A stretch of DNA of 56,964 nucleotides, taken from Streptomyces populi (lineage in GTDB: Bacteria > Actinomycetota > Actinomycetes > Streptomycetales > Streptomycetaceae). The notes under the pieces are model-generated. The model did not search any database and was not told the origin of the DNA. It saw nothing but the letters and a program-made list of their open reading frames with translations. This document shows positions 25,244-33,668 of this stretch, in pieces. The stretch covers positions 1 through 56,964 of the forward strand of contig NZ_KZ626892.1 of assembly GCF_002911015.1 (NCBI RefSeq), given 5' to 3'. The stretch's first letter is position 1, and each line of letters opens with the position of its first letter. A program made the position numbers and the translations under genes.

Positions 25244-25864
25244 CTACTCGAACCGGGAGGGGTCGCCCGCCCCGAGGCGTACGAGTTCGGCCCCGCCGCC
25301 GGAGAAGTCGACGACGGTCGTCGGCTCGGTGCCGCAGTCGCCGGAGTCGATGACGGCGTCCACCACGTGGTCGAGGCGGTCCTTGATCTCCCAGCCCTGG
25401 GTCAGCGGCTTGTCCTCCTCCGGCAGGAGCAGGGTGCTCGACAGCAGCGGCTCGCCGAGTTCGGCGAGGATCGCCTGCGCGACGACATGGTCGGGGATCC
25501 GCACCCCGACGGTCTTCTTCCGCGGGTGCAGCAGCCTGCGCGGAGCCTCCTTCGTCGCCGGGAGGATGAAGGTGTAACTGCCGGGCGTGGCCGCCTTGAC
25601 CGAGCGGAAGACCGCGTTGTCGATCCGTACGAAGTGCCCCAGCTGCGCGAAGTCCTCGCACATGAGCGTGAAGTGATGGCGCTCGTCGAGCTGCCGGATC
25701 GAGCGGATGCGGTCGATCCCGTCCCGGTTGCCGAGCGCGCAGCCGAGAGCGAAGCAGGAGTCCGTCGGATAGACGATCAGCCCGCCGCCGCGGACGATCT
25801 CCACCACCTGGTTGATGATGCGCCGCTGCGGGTTCTCCGGGTGAACGTCGAAGTACTTGGCCAT
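25244..25864 (-). CDS. Sua5/YciO/YrdC-family protein
   Basis: A 206-residue YrdC-fold protein. VYPTDSCFALGCALGN carries the KxR/SxN-region equivalent that binds ATP/threonine in Sua5-type enzymes. RHHFTLMCEDFAQLGHFVRI and PGSYTFILPATKEAPR are typical of the YciO branch, and VGVRIPDHVVAQAIL closes the domain. It could synthesise threonylcarbamoyl-AMP for tRNA t6A, but YciO-like proteins usually accompany a separate TsaC/Sua5, so a distinct role is likely. Three 21-bp repeats lie upstream. Confidence 0.9.
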   Translation of the reverse strand: MAKYFDVHPENPQRRIINQVVEIVRGGGLIVYPTDSCFALGCALGNRDGIDRIRSIRQLDERHHFTLMCEDFAQLGHFVRIDNAVFRSVKAATPGSYTFILPATKEAPRRLLHPRKKTVGVRIPDHVVAQAILAELGEPLLSSTLLLPEEDKPLTQGWEIKDRLDHVVDAVIDSGDCGTEPTTVVDFSGGGAELVRLGAGDPSRFE

Positions 25865-25896
25865 GTTTCGAGCCTAAGGGCTGTTGCCGACGCCAC

Positions 25897-25959
25897 CCGC
25901 CGAACCGCACCGGCCGTCCGCCGAACCGCACGGGCCGTCCGCCGAACCGCACCGGCCGC
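25897..25959. repeat. 3 x 21-bp tandem repeat
   Basis: Units at 25897, 25918 and 25939; each reads CCGCCGAACCGCAC then (C/G)GGCCG(T/C), with one substitution per variant unit. It lies in the divergent gap between the YciO gene and the gene at 26090. Confidence 0.88.
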
Positions 25960-26089
25960 CCCCGGACGGCCGTGGCCCGGCTCCGGCGGGGCCGTGGTCC
26001 GCCCGGTGACACCGGTTCCGGTTCCGTACCGGAATTCTCCCCGGTCACGGCTATAGGAACCTCGAGGTGCTCTCGCTACCCTCCGCCGC

Positions 26090-27163
26090 ATGATTTCCAC
26101 GGTGGTCTGGGGTACCGGCAACGTCGGCCGCGCGGCCATCCGCGCCGTCGAGGCCCACCCGAAACTGAAACTCGCGGCCGTCCTCGTCCACGACCCCGCC
26201 AAGGTCGGCCGCGACGCGGGCGAACTCGCGGGACTGGAACACGGCCTCGGCGTCGCGGCGAGCGACGACGTCGACGCCGTCCTGGCCTCGGGGCCCGGAG
26301 CCGTGGTCTACGCGGCCACCGGCGACATCCGCCCCGACGAGGCCCTCGCCGACATCGCCAGGGCGGTCCGGGCCGGCGCGGTGGTCGTCACGCCCGCCCT
26401 CTACCCGCTCTACGACCACCGCAGCGCCCCGCCGGAGTTCCGGGACCCGGTGCTCGCCGCCGTCGCCGAGGGCGGCGGCTCCCTGTTCGCCTCCGGAGTC
26501 GATCCGGGCTGGGGCAACGACGTCCTGCCCCTGCTGATCAGCGGTCTGGGCACCACGGTCGACGCCGTCCGCTGCCAGGAGATCTTCGACTACTCCACGT
26601 ACGAGCAGGAGGAGTCCGTACGGTACCTGGTCGGCATGGGGCAGCCGATGGACTACGAGCCGCTGATGCTCGCCCCCTCGGTGCCGACGATGGTCTGGGG
26701 CGGTCAGATCCGGCTCATGGCCAGGGCCCTCGGCGTCGAACTCGACGACATCCGCGAGACGGTGGAACGGCGCCCGCTGACGGACGCCGTGAGCACCCGC
26801 ACCATGGGCGAGTTCGCGGCCGGTACCCAGGGCGCCATCCGCTTCGAGGTGCAGGGGATCGTCGCCGGAGAGCCCCGGATCGTCATCGAGCACATCACCC
26901 GTATCCACGCGTCCGCCGCGCCGGACTGGCCGTCGCCGCCCGACGGGGACGGCGCCCACCGGGTGATCATCGAGGGGCGCCCGCGCATCGAGGTGACCGT
27001 CACGGCCACCGACGAGGGCGAGAACCGCTCCGCCGGCGGGAACGCCACCGCGGTCGGCCGTCTGGTCGGCGCGATCGACTGGCTGGTGGACGCGGAACCA
27101 GGGCTCTACGACGCACTCGACGTCCCGCTGCGTCCCGCAGTCGGCCGGCTCGGAAGGAAGTGA
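26090..27163 (+). CDS. DapB-like NAD(P)-dependent amine dehydrogenase/reductase
   Basis: A 357-residue Rossmann protein. VVWGTGNVGRAAIRAVEAHP is the nucleotide-binding start and VVYAATGDIRPDEA the following loop. GVDPGWGNDVLPLLISGL and RCQEIFDYSTYEQEES match proteins annotated as dihydrodipicolinate reductase-like or 2,4-diaminopentanoate dehydrogenase-like. It is followed 3 bp later by a CMD-family gene, so the two probably act together. No clear ribosome site precedes ATG 26090; a TATAGG hexamer at 26052 suggests a short leader. Confidence 0.83.
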   Translation: MISTVVWGTGNVGRAAIRAVEAHPKLKLAAVLVHDPAKVGRDAGELAGLEHGLGVAASDDVDAVLASGPGAVVYAATGDIRPDEALADIARAVRAGAVVVTPALYPLYDHRSAPPEFRDPVLAAVAEGGGSLFASGVDPGWGNDVLPLLISGLGTTVDAVRCQEIFDYSTYEQEESVRYLVGMGQPMDYEPLMLAPSVPTMVWGGQIRLMARALGVELDDIRETVERRPLTDAVSTRTMGEFAAGTQGAIRFEVQGIVAGEPRIVIEHITRIHASAAPDWPSPPDGDGAHRVIIEGRPRIEVTVTATDEGENRSAGGNATAVGRLVGAIDWLVDAEPGLYDALDVPLRPAVGRLGRK

Positions 27164-27166
27164 CCC

Positions 27167-27652
27167 ATGACCCTGCGCATCGACATCCCCGAGGGACAGG
27201 AACCGATCGGCTACGTCTGGGGCGAGATGGTGCCCGGCATCGGTATGGCCGCCGCGAACTTCTCCCTGTCGGTGTACGAGCACACGACGCTGGGCCTGCG
27301 CGAGTTCGAGGCCGCCCGGCTGCGCATCGCGCAGATCAACGGGTGCCTGTTCTGCCTCGACTGGCGTACGGAGCGGGAGGGCCACAAGGTCGAGGAGGAG
27401 TTCGCGGACGCGGTGACCCAGTGGCGCACCACCGACGCCTTCGACGACCGGACACGGCTGGCCGCCGAGTACGCCGAGCGGTACGCACTGGATCACCACG
27501 GTCTGGACGAGGAGTTCTGGACCCGGATGTCGGCGCTGTACAGCCAGCGGGAGATCGTGGAGCTGACCATGAGCATCGGCTCCTGGCTGGCGTTCGGCCG
27601 GCTCAACCACGTACTGGGCCTGGACGCCGTGTGCGTGTTGCCGACCCATTGA
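27167..27652 (+). CDS. Carboxymuconolactone decarboxylase/AhpD-family protein
   Basis: A 161-residue helical CMD-family protein. NGCLFCLDWRTEREG contains the CxxC pair and following His/Glu region of AhpD-like thiol proteins. MSALYSQREIVELTMSIGSW is the second conserved helix. AAGGAAG precedes ATG 27167, 3 bp after the dehydrogenase stop, so the genes form an operon. The likely role is a peroxidase-like or decarboxylase partner in oxidation of the same substrate. Confidence 0.88.
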   Translation: MTLRIDIPEGQEPIGYVWGEMVPGIGMAAANFSLSVYEHTTLGLREFEAARLRIAQINGCLFCLDWRTEREGHKVEEEFADAVTQWRTTDAFDDRTRLAAEYAERYALDHHGLDEEFWTRMSALYSQREIVELTMSIGSWLAFGRLNHVLGLDAVCVLPTH

Positions 27653-27686
27653 GCGCGCCGGGCCCGTCCCGTCCGGGCGACGGGTC

Positions 27687-29330
27687 CTAGAGGTCCACGG
27701 CGATGATGTTCTCGATGTTCCTTTCGGCGAGGGCGGTGATGGTGACGAACGGATTGACGCTGGTGTTGCCGGGGATCAGCGCGCCGTCGATGACGTACAG
27801 GCCCGAATAGCCCCGCAGACGGCCGTAGTTGTCGGTGGCCCTGTCGAGCACGGCGCCGCCGAGCGGGTGGTAGGTGAGATGGTCGCCCCAGATCTTGTAC
27901 ACGCCGAAGAGGTCGGTCCGGTAGATCGTCCCCTCCTTCGCGTTGATCTTGTCGAAGATGGTCTTCGCCATGTCGATGGAGGGCTGCTTCCAGGCGGTCT
28001 GCCAGTCGAGGTCGACGGTTCCGGTGGCGGCGTTCCAGGTGAACCGGGCGCGGTTGGGGTTCTTGGTGATGGACAGGTAGAAGGACGCCCAGGTCTCGAT
28101 GCCGGTGGGCAGCGGCGCCACCTCGGCGAACGCGCCGCCGGCGGTCCAGTTGTCGATGCCGCCGCAGGGGATGCTGGCCTGGAGCGAACCGGTCGGATCC
28201 CACAGGTGGTTGGCGCGGCCGCACATGACGTTGCCGTTGTCGCCCCAGCCCTGGCCGATCTCGCCGTTCAGGGCGGGCAGGGCGCCGGTGGCCTTCAGCC
28301 GGACCAGGAGCTTGCTCGTTCCGACGCTCCCGGCCGCGAAGAACACCCGGTCCGCGGTGACCGTCTTGGTCGCCGTGGTGTCACCGGTGGTGTTCAGCTG
28401 GTCGATCAGGACCGTGTAGCCGCCGCCGGCCGCGGGCGCGACCGAAGTGACCTTGTGCAGCGGTGAGACGGTGACCCGTCCGGTGGCCGCGGCCTGGGCG
28501 AGGTAGGTCTTCTGGAGCGACTTCTTGCCGTAGTTGTTGCCGTAGAGGATCTCCCCGGCCAGGGCCGACCTGGTGACGGTGCCCGCGGCCTCCTGCTTCA
28601 TGTAGTCCCAGTCGTACACGTCGGGCACGAAGACGAAGGGGAAGCCGGAACGCTGGGCCTGCTTCCGGCCGACCCGCGCGTACTGGTAGCAGTCGGTGGT
28701 GTCGAACCACGCCGGGTCGATGAGGCCCGTCCCGAGCGTCGCGTTGGCGCGCGGGTAGTAGGTCGCGTACATCTCGTCGGCGTTCACCGACGGGAGGATC
28801 GCGCCGAAGTTCTCCCGCTTGGGGGTGACCGCCATACCCCCGTTGACCAGGGAGCCGCCGCCGACGCCGCGGCCCTGGTACACGATGATCTGGCCCATCT
28901 CCTCGGCGTCCAGGACCCCGGTGTAGCGGGGGATGTCCTTGTCGATGGGGAAGCCGAGGAAGTTGCTGAGGGGCTGCTTGGTCCTGGTGCGCAGCCAGTA
29001 CGAACGCTGGTCCGGGCTGGTGGTGTTGGCGAAGATCTTGCCGTCCGGACCCGGCGTGTCCCAGGCCATGCCCATCTCGACCATCTGCACGTCGACGCCC
29101 GCCTGGGCGAGCCGCAGCGCGGCGACGGAGCCGCCGTATCCGGTGCCGATCACCAGGACGGGGACGTGTGCTCCGGAAGGGATCGGCGAGGCCGCCGTGA
29201 CGATCCGCGCGGGGGCCGCGACCGCGCGACCGGCAAGGCTCACTGCTCCAAGAATAGAACCTGTTCCAGCTATGAATCGTCGACGCGAAACACCCCTGGT
29301 GTCTTTGTCGTGTTGGTTGATGTCACTCAT
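27687..29330 (-). CDS. choA: Secreted cholesterol oxidase (GMC family)
   Basis: A 547-residue flavoenzyme that oxidises and isomerises cholesterol to cholest-4-en-3-one. The Tat signal SRRRFIAGTGSILG is followed by the FAD motif VIGTGYGGSVAALRLAQAG. GRGVGGGSLVNGGMAVTP is the GMC signature. HPLGGAVLDRATDNYGRL and the C-terminal NPFVTITALAERN supply the active-site His and Asn known from Streptomyces ChoA, whose length it matches. ATG 29330 has GAGGAG close upstream. It is divergent from a steroid dehydrogenase-like gene. The KstR-like dyad at 29356 lies just upstream and another lies within its first codons. Confidence 0.93.
   Translation of the reverse strand: MSDINQHDKDTRGVSRRRFIAGTGSILGAVSLAGRAVAAPARIVTAASPIPSGAHVPVLVIGTGYGGSVAALRLAQAGVDVQMVEMGMAWDTPGPDGKIFANTTSPDQRSYWLRTRTKQPLSNFLGFPIDKDIPRYTGVLDAEEMGQIIVYQGRGVGGGSLVNGGMAVTPKRENFGAILPSVNADEMYATYYPRANATLGTGLIDPAWFDTTDCYQYARVGRKQAQRSGFPFVFVPDVYDWDYMKQEAAGTVTRSALAGEILYGNNYGKKSLQKTYLAQAAATGRVTVSPLHKVTSVAPAAGGGYTVLIDQLNTTGDTTATKTVTADRVFFAAGSVGTSKLLVRLKATGALPALNGEIGQGWGDNGNVMCGRANHLWDPTGSLQASIPCGGIDNWTAGGAFAEVAPLPTGIETWASFYLSITKNPNRARFTWNAATGTVDLDWQTAWKQPSIDMAKTIFDKINAKEGTIYRTDLFGVYKIWGDHLTYHPLGGAVLDRATDNYGRLRGYSGLYVIDGALIPGNTSVNPFVTITALAERNIENIIAVDL
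29255..29268. promoter_or_regulatory. KstR-like operator motif inside choA 5' end
   Basis: TAGAACCTGTTCCA fits TnnAACnnGTTnnA, the published KstR (TetR family, cholesterol catabolism) motif, at every fixed position. It lies about 60 bp inside choA, in the signal-peptide codons. Confidence 0.5.
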
Positions 29331-29355
29331 GTGACACTCCTCACTCTCGATGAGT

Positions 29356-29369
29356 GAGAACAGGTTCTA
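29356..29369. promoter_or_regulatory. KstR-like operator motif upstream of choA
   Basis: GAGAACAGGTTCTA matches TnnAACnnGTTnnA except the first base. Its 12-nt core GAACAGGTTCTA is the exact reverse complement of part of the site at 29255. A TTGACA hexamer on the minus strand (29387-29382) lies upstream, so a bound repressor would cover the choA promoter. Confidence 0.6.
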
Positions 29370-29396
29370 CTGTTACCGGCTTGTCAAGTCACTACA

Positions 29397-29408
29397 TACC
29401 GGTTGGTA
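29397..29408. promoter_or_regulatory. Second dyad in the choA/kstD intergenic region
   Basis: TACC-GGTT-GGTA, with a further half-site GTTACCGG at 29372. It could be another regulator's operator in the shared control region. Confidence 0.35.
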
Positions 29409-29581
29409 ACTTCTGTCCGATCTTGGGGTGATCAGCCACCTCTGGCCGACTTGCCCTTGACTTCACAAGACCCTCGCGCGACATTCCTGACGCCACATCA
29501 GAACCGTTACGGCGGGGGCCTGTCGGCTCCCGGAGCAACGCAACGCCCCCACCTTCCCCCGCCCCGCTGGAGAGCCCTGCC

Positions 29582-31375
29582 ATGTCCCCGAGCGCGGACC
29601 CCGTCGGACGTACCGAACCCTCCCCGGAACCCGGCCCCACACGGCGCGGGGTGCTCGGCGCGGCCACCGGCGCCGCTCTCGCGCTCGCCGCCGGTCCCGC
29701 GGGCTCCGCCACGGCGGCCGACCTGCCCCCGCTCGGCACGTACGACGTCGTGGTCGTCGGCTCGGGAGCCGCGGGGATGACCGCGGCGCTCACCGCCGCG
29801 AAACAGGGACTGAGCTGCGTCGTCCTGGAGAAGGCGGCGACCTTCGGAGGCTCCGCGGCCCGCTCCGGCGCGGGCATCTGGATCCCCAACAATCCGGTGA
29901 TCCTCGCCGCCGGCGTCCCCGACACCCCGGCGAAGGCCGCCGCCTACCTCGCCGCCGTGGTCGGGCCGGACGTCCCCGCCGACCGGCAGCGGGCCTTCCT
30001 CGGCCACGGACCGGCCATGATCTCCTTCGTCATGGCCAACAGCCCGCTGCGCTTCCGCTGGATGGAGGGGTACAGCGACTACTACCCGGAACTCCCCGGC
30101 GGCCTCGCGGGCGGACGTTCCATGGAGCCCGACCAGCTCGACGGCAACGTCCTCGGAGCCGAACTCGCCCGCCTGAACCCGGCGTACATGACCGTCCCGG
30201 CCGGCATGGTCGTCTTCAGCGCCGACTACAAGTGGCTCACCCTCGCCGCCGTGAGCGCGAAGGGCGCGGCCGTCGCCACCGAGTGCCTGGCGCGCGGCAC
30301 CAAGGCGGCGCTGCTCGGCCAGAAGCCGCTGACGATGGGCCAGTCGCTCGCGGCCGGGCTGCGCGCCGGTCTGCTCGCCGCCCAGGTCCCGGTGTGGCTG
30401 AACACCCCGCTGTCCGACCTGTTCCTGGAGAACGGCGCGGTCACCGGCGCGGTGGTCACCCGGAACGGCACGTCCGGCCTGGTCCGGGCCCGGCGCGGAG
30501 TCGTCGTAGGCTCCGGCGGCTTCGAGCACAACGCGGCCATGCGCGCCGAGTTCCAGCGGCAGCCCATCGGGACCGCCTGGACGGTGGGCGCCAAGGAGAA
30601 CACCGGCGACGGCATCCAGGCCGGCCGGCGTGCCGGGGCCGCGCTCGACCTGATGGACGACGCCTGGTGGGGCCCGGCCGTCCCGCTGCCCGACCAGCCC
30701 TACTTCTGCCTCGCCGAACGCACCCTGCCCGGCGGACTGCTCGTGAACGCCGCCGGCGCCCGCTTCGTCAACGAGGCCGGACCCTACAGCGACGTCGTGC
30801 ACACCATGTACGACCGGAACCCCGGTGCCCCGGACATCCCGGCCTGGCTGGTCGTCGACCAGAACTACCGCAACCGCTACCTGTTCAAGGACGTCGCCCC
30901 GACGCTCGCGTTCCCCGACTCCTGGTACACCTCCGGAGCCGCGTACAAGGAATGGACCCTGGACGCCCTCGCCGCCCGGATCGGCGTCCCCGCCGCCGCC
31001 CTGCGCACCACCGTCAGCCGCTTCAACAGCCTGGCCCTCGGCGGCAAGGACACCGACTTCCACCGCGGCGACAGCGCCTACGACCACTACTACACGGACC
31101 CTTCGATCCTGCCCGACTCCTGTCTCGCCCCGCTGTGGCTGCCCCCGTTCCACGCCTTCAGGATCGTCCCGGGCGACCTCGGCACCAAGGGCGGCCTGCG
31201 CACCGACGCCCGCGCCCGCGTCCTGCGCCCGGACGGCACGGTGATCCCCGGCCTGTACGCGGCGGGCAACGCGAGCGCGGCCGTCATGGGCCACAGCTAC
31301 GCGGGAGCGGGTTCGACGATCGGGCCCGCGATGACGTTCGGCTACATCGCGGCGCTCGACCTCGCGGCGGGCTGA
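29582..31375 (+). CDS. kstD: 3-Ketosteroid Delta1-dehydrogenase-like flavoprotein, Tat-exported
   Basis: A 597-residue FAD_binding_2 enzyme. TRRGVLGAATGAALALAAG is a Tat signal. YDVVVVGSGAAGMTAALTAA is the ADP-binding motif and EKAATFGGSAARSGAGIWIP the family motif. GLRTDARARVLRPDG and GLYAAGNASAAVMGHSYAGA close the FAD site as in KstD, which inserts the 1,2 double bond into 3-ketosteroids. GGAGAG precedes ATG 29582. Pairing with a secreted cholesterol oxidase suggests extracellular steroid conversion, but KstD enzymes are normally intracellular, so other fumarate reductase-like activities are possible. Confidence 0.8.
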   Translation: MSPSADPVGRTEPSPEPGPTRRGVLGAATGAALALAAGPAGSATAADLPPLGTYDVVVVGSGAAGMTAALTAAKQGLSCVVLEKAATFGGSAARSGAGIWIPNNPVILAAGVPDTPAKAAAYLAAVVGPDVPADRQRAFLGHGPAMISFVMANSPLRFRWMEGYSDYYPELPGGLAGGRSMEPDQLDGNVLGAELARLNPAYMTVPAGMVVFSADYKWLTLAAVSAKGAAVATECLARGTKAALLGQKPLTMGQSLAAGLRAGLLAAQVPVWLNTPLSDLFLENGAVTGAVVTRNGTSGLVRARRGVVVGSGGFEHNAAMRAEFQRQPIGTAWTVGAKENTGDGIQAGRRAGAALDLMDDAWWGPAVPLPDQPYFCLAERTLPGGLLVNAAGARFVNEAGPYSDVVHTMYDRNPGAPDIPAWLVVDQNYRNRYLFKDVAPTLAFPDSWYTSGAAYKEWTLDALAARIGVPAAALRTTVSRFNSLALGGKDTDFHRGDSAYDHYYTDPSILPDSCLAPLWLPPFHAFRIVPGDLGTKGGLRTDARARVLRPDGTVIPGLYAAGNASAAVMGHSYAGAGSTIGPAMTFGYIAALDLAAG

Positions 31376-31413
31376 CGCGGCCCTCGACCCCGCGGCGAAC
31401 CGGCGCGGAACGC

Positions 31414-32559
31414 TCAGCCGCCGGCTTCCGCGTCGGCGCCCTCCTCCTCGCCCTCGCCCCGCTCGCCGCGGAGCCGTGGCGACAGGACCAGGACGGAGAC
31501 GTCGTCGTCGATCGAGGAACAGAACCGGACGAGGTCCTCCCACACGCGGTCGACGAGCGCGTCCGAGGGCTCCTCGGCGAAAGCGGTCAGCCGGTCCGGC
31601 AGCGGATAGAAGGCGCCGGAGGCGTCCCGGCCCTCGCTCACACCGTCCGACGCGATGAACAGCCGGTCGCCGGGTTCCAGCTCGACGGAGCGGCCCTTCG
31701 GCGGGAACAGCTCGAAGAAACCCAGCCCGAGCGGCGGCCCCTGCTCGGTGTCCAGTTCGAAGGCCTTGGCGCCGCGCAACAGCAGCGGGTAAGGGTGCCC
31801 GCAGGACACCAGCCGCACCATGTCGGTGCCGGGCGGGAACTCCAGGAGCAGCGCGGTGGCGAACAGCTCGGCGTGATCGACCGGCGCGGAGTCCACCACC
31901 AGCCTGCGGTCGAGCCGGGCCGCGGCCTCCTCCAGATCACGCTGGTCCAGCACCGTCTCCCGGAACGCCCCGAGCAGGGCGGCGACCGTCCCCACGGCCG
32001 ACAGCCCGTGCCCCTGTACGTCGCCCATCACGGCCCGGACCCCGAAAGGCCCGTCCCGCACGTCGAAGAAGTCACCCCCGACCAGCGTCTCCTGCTGCGC
32101 CGGCCGGTACAGCCCGGCGCAGCGGACCGGGCCGATGCGATCGGGCAGCGGTGGCAGCACGGCGAGCTGGGCGGCTTCCGCCACCGACCGCACGGTGACC
32201 AGATGCGCGTCCCTGCGGCTGCGGACCAGGGCCACGAAAACGCTGAGCACGGCGATGAAGCCGATGGTGAGCAGGTCCGCGTTGCCCGGATGGTTGAGCT
32301 GTAGCGCGGGGACGTTCAGCAGGACCACGACGACCGCGCCGAAGACGGCCGTCGCCACGGGTCCGTAGGAGAGGACGGCCAGGGAAGGGATGGCGCCCAG
32401 CAGAAAGCCGATGTCCAGTGGTTCGCCGCTGACGAGCTCCGCCACGCAGACGCCCACCAGCAGGAGCGGCGGGAGCAGCCGTACCCAGCGCGGAGGGGGC
32501 GAGCCGTGCAGCCATCCGCGGCGGTCGTCCCGCCGGCCGGACGCGCCCTTCGTGGACAT
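31414..32559 (-). CDS. Membrane-anchored SpoIIE/PP2C phosphatase
   Basis: A 381-residue protein. Three to four N-terminal TM helices (LLPPLLLVGVCVAELV, FLLGAIPSLAVLSYG, AVFGAVVVVLLNV, IGFIAVLSVFVALV) precede a complete PP2C domain with LVGGDFFDV, VMGDVQGHGL, IASDGVSEG and SIDDDVSVLVL. It should dephosphorylate a STAS protein in response to a membrane signal; no separate sensor domain is present. AAGGAG lies close before the ATG. The C-terminal ~20 residues are Glu/Gly-rich. It converges on the kstD-like gene. Confidence 0.9.
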   Translation of the reverse strand: MSTKGASGRRDDRRGWLHGSPPPRWVRLLPPLLLVGVCVAELVSGEPLDIGFLLGAIPSLAVLSYGPVATAVFGAVVVVLLNVPALQLNHPGNADLLTIGFIAVLSVFVALVRSRRDAHLVTVRSVAEAAQLAVLPPLPDRIGPVRCAGLYRPAQQETLVGGDFFDVRDGPFGVRAVMGDVQGHGLSAVGTVAALLGAFRETVLDQRDLEEAAARLDRRLVVDSAPVDHAELFATALLLEFPPGTDMVRLVSCGHPYPLLLRGAKAFELDTEQGPPLGLGFFELFPPKGRSVELEPGDRLFIASDGVSEGRDASGAFYPLPDRLTAFAEEPSDALVDRVWEDLVRFCSSIDDDVSVLVLSPRLRGERGEGEEEGADAEAGG

Positions 32560-32782
32560 GGCACTCCTTCCTTCGCCACCACGCTCCTCCCATCCCCGGC
32601 GTCGCGCACGTTGATCGGTTCACGGACCCGGGCGGCACGAAGCCCCGCCACCACGGGGATGGGATGACGGGGCTCCTCGGAGCGGGTGCCCCGTCGTCGG
32701 CGTCTCACCCTCGACGTCTCACCCCTCGGCGTCCCGCGTCCGTGAAGAGGCCCGGACCTCCGTCCCGGGGCATGGTGGAGGG

Positions 32783-33640
32783 GTGACAGGACTGGCCGTG
32801 CTGTTCGCGCTGCTCGGGGCAGCCAGCAACGCGATGGGCACGGCGTTCCAGCGCAAGGCGGCCTCCCGCGTCACCGAGGGCGGCGGACTGCGGTTCATCC
32901 TCCGGCTGGCCCGGCAGCCGCCCTGGCTGATCGGCATCGGCGGGGTGATCGGGGCGGCGCTCTTCCAGGCCCTCGCGCTGGCGAACGGACCGCTGTCGCT
33001 GGTGCAGCCCCTGTTCATCCTGGAACTGCCCTTCGCGCTCATGATCGCCGTGCCGCTGCTGCACCGTCGGCTGTCGCGCGCGGCCTGGCAGGCCGTCGCC
33101 GCCGTCGTCGCCGGGCTCGGTCTCGTCCTCCTCTCGGCCGCCCCCTCGGGAGCACGGTCCGACGCCTCCATGGAGCGCTGGATCCCGGTACTGGTCCTGT
33201 GCCTGGGAACGGTGGCGGCCGCGGTCGCCGTCGCCCGTCCGGGCCGCCCGCCGCTCTTCCGCGCCGCCGTGCTGGGAACGGCGTCCGCCATCAGCAACGC
33301 GCTGACCGCGGCACTCCTCAAATCGGCCGTGGGCACGCTCGACGACGACGGGTTCACCGCCTTCCTCGGTGCCTGGCAGACCTACGGGTTCGTCCTGACC
33401 GGGATCACCGCCGTCCTGCTGCTGGAGAACGCCCTCCAGGCCGGCCCCCTGGCCGCCTCGCAGCCCGCGCTGACCATCGGCGACGCGACGCTCAGCCTGC
33501 TGCTCGGCGTCACGCTCTTCGACGAGACGATCCGCACGGGCTGGTGGCTGCTCCCCGAGCTGACCGGCGCCGGGCTGGTCCTGTGGGGCGTCCTGCGGCT
33601 GACCCGCGTGGTCCCGCACCTCGCGGACATGGCCCACTGA
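32783..33640 (+). CDS. DMT-superfamily transporter
   Basis: A 285-residue membrane protein with nine to ten helices in two halves (AVLFALLGAASNAMGTAFQR; FALMIAVPLLHRRLS; AVLGTASAISNALTAALL; LLLGVTLFDETIRTGWWLL). The PLSLVQPLF and PLAASQPALTIGD repeats are typical of EamA/DMT permeases. GTG 32783 overlaps a GGAGGG sequence, so the exact start is uncertain. Substrate unknown. Confidence 0.85.
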   Translation: MTGLAVLFALLGAASNAMGTAFQRKAASRVTEGGGLRFILRLARQPPWLIGIGGVIGAALFQALALANGPLSLVQPLFILELPFALMIAVPLLHRRLSRAAWQAVAAVVAGLGLVLLSAAPSGARSDASMERWIPVLVLCLGTVAAAVAVARPGRPPLFRAAVLGTASAISNALTAALLKSAVGTLDDDGFTAFLGAWQTYGFVLTGITAVLLLENALQAGPLAASQPALTIGDATLSLLLGVTLFDETIRTGWWLLPELTGAGLVLWGVLRLTRVVPHLADMAH

Positions 33641-33668
33641 CGCCGGTCGGCCCGCCCCCGCCCGCTTA

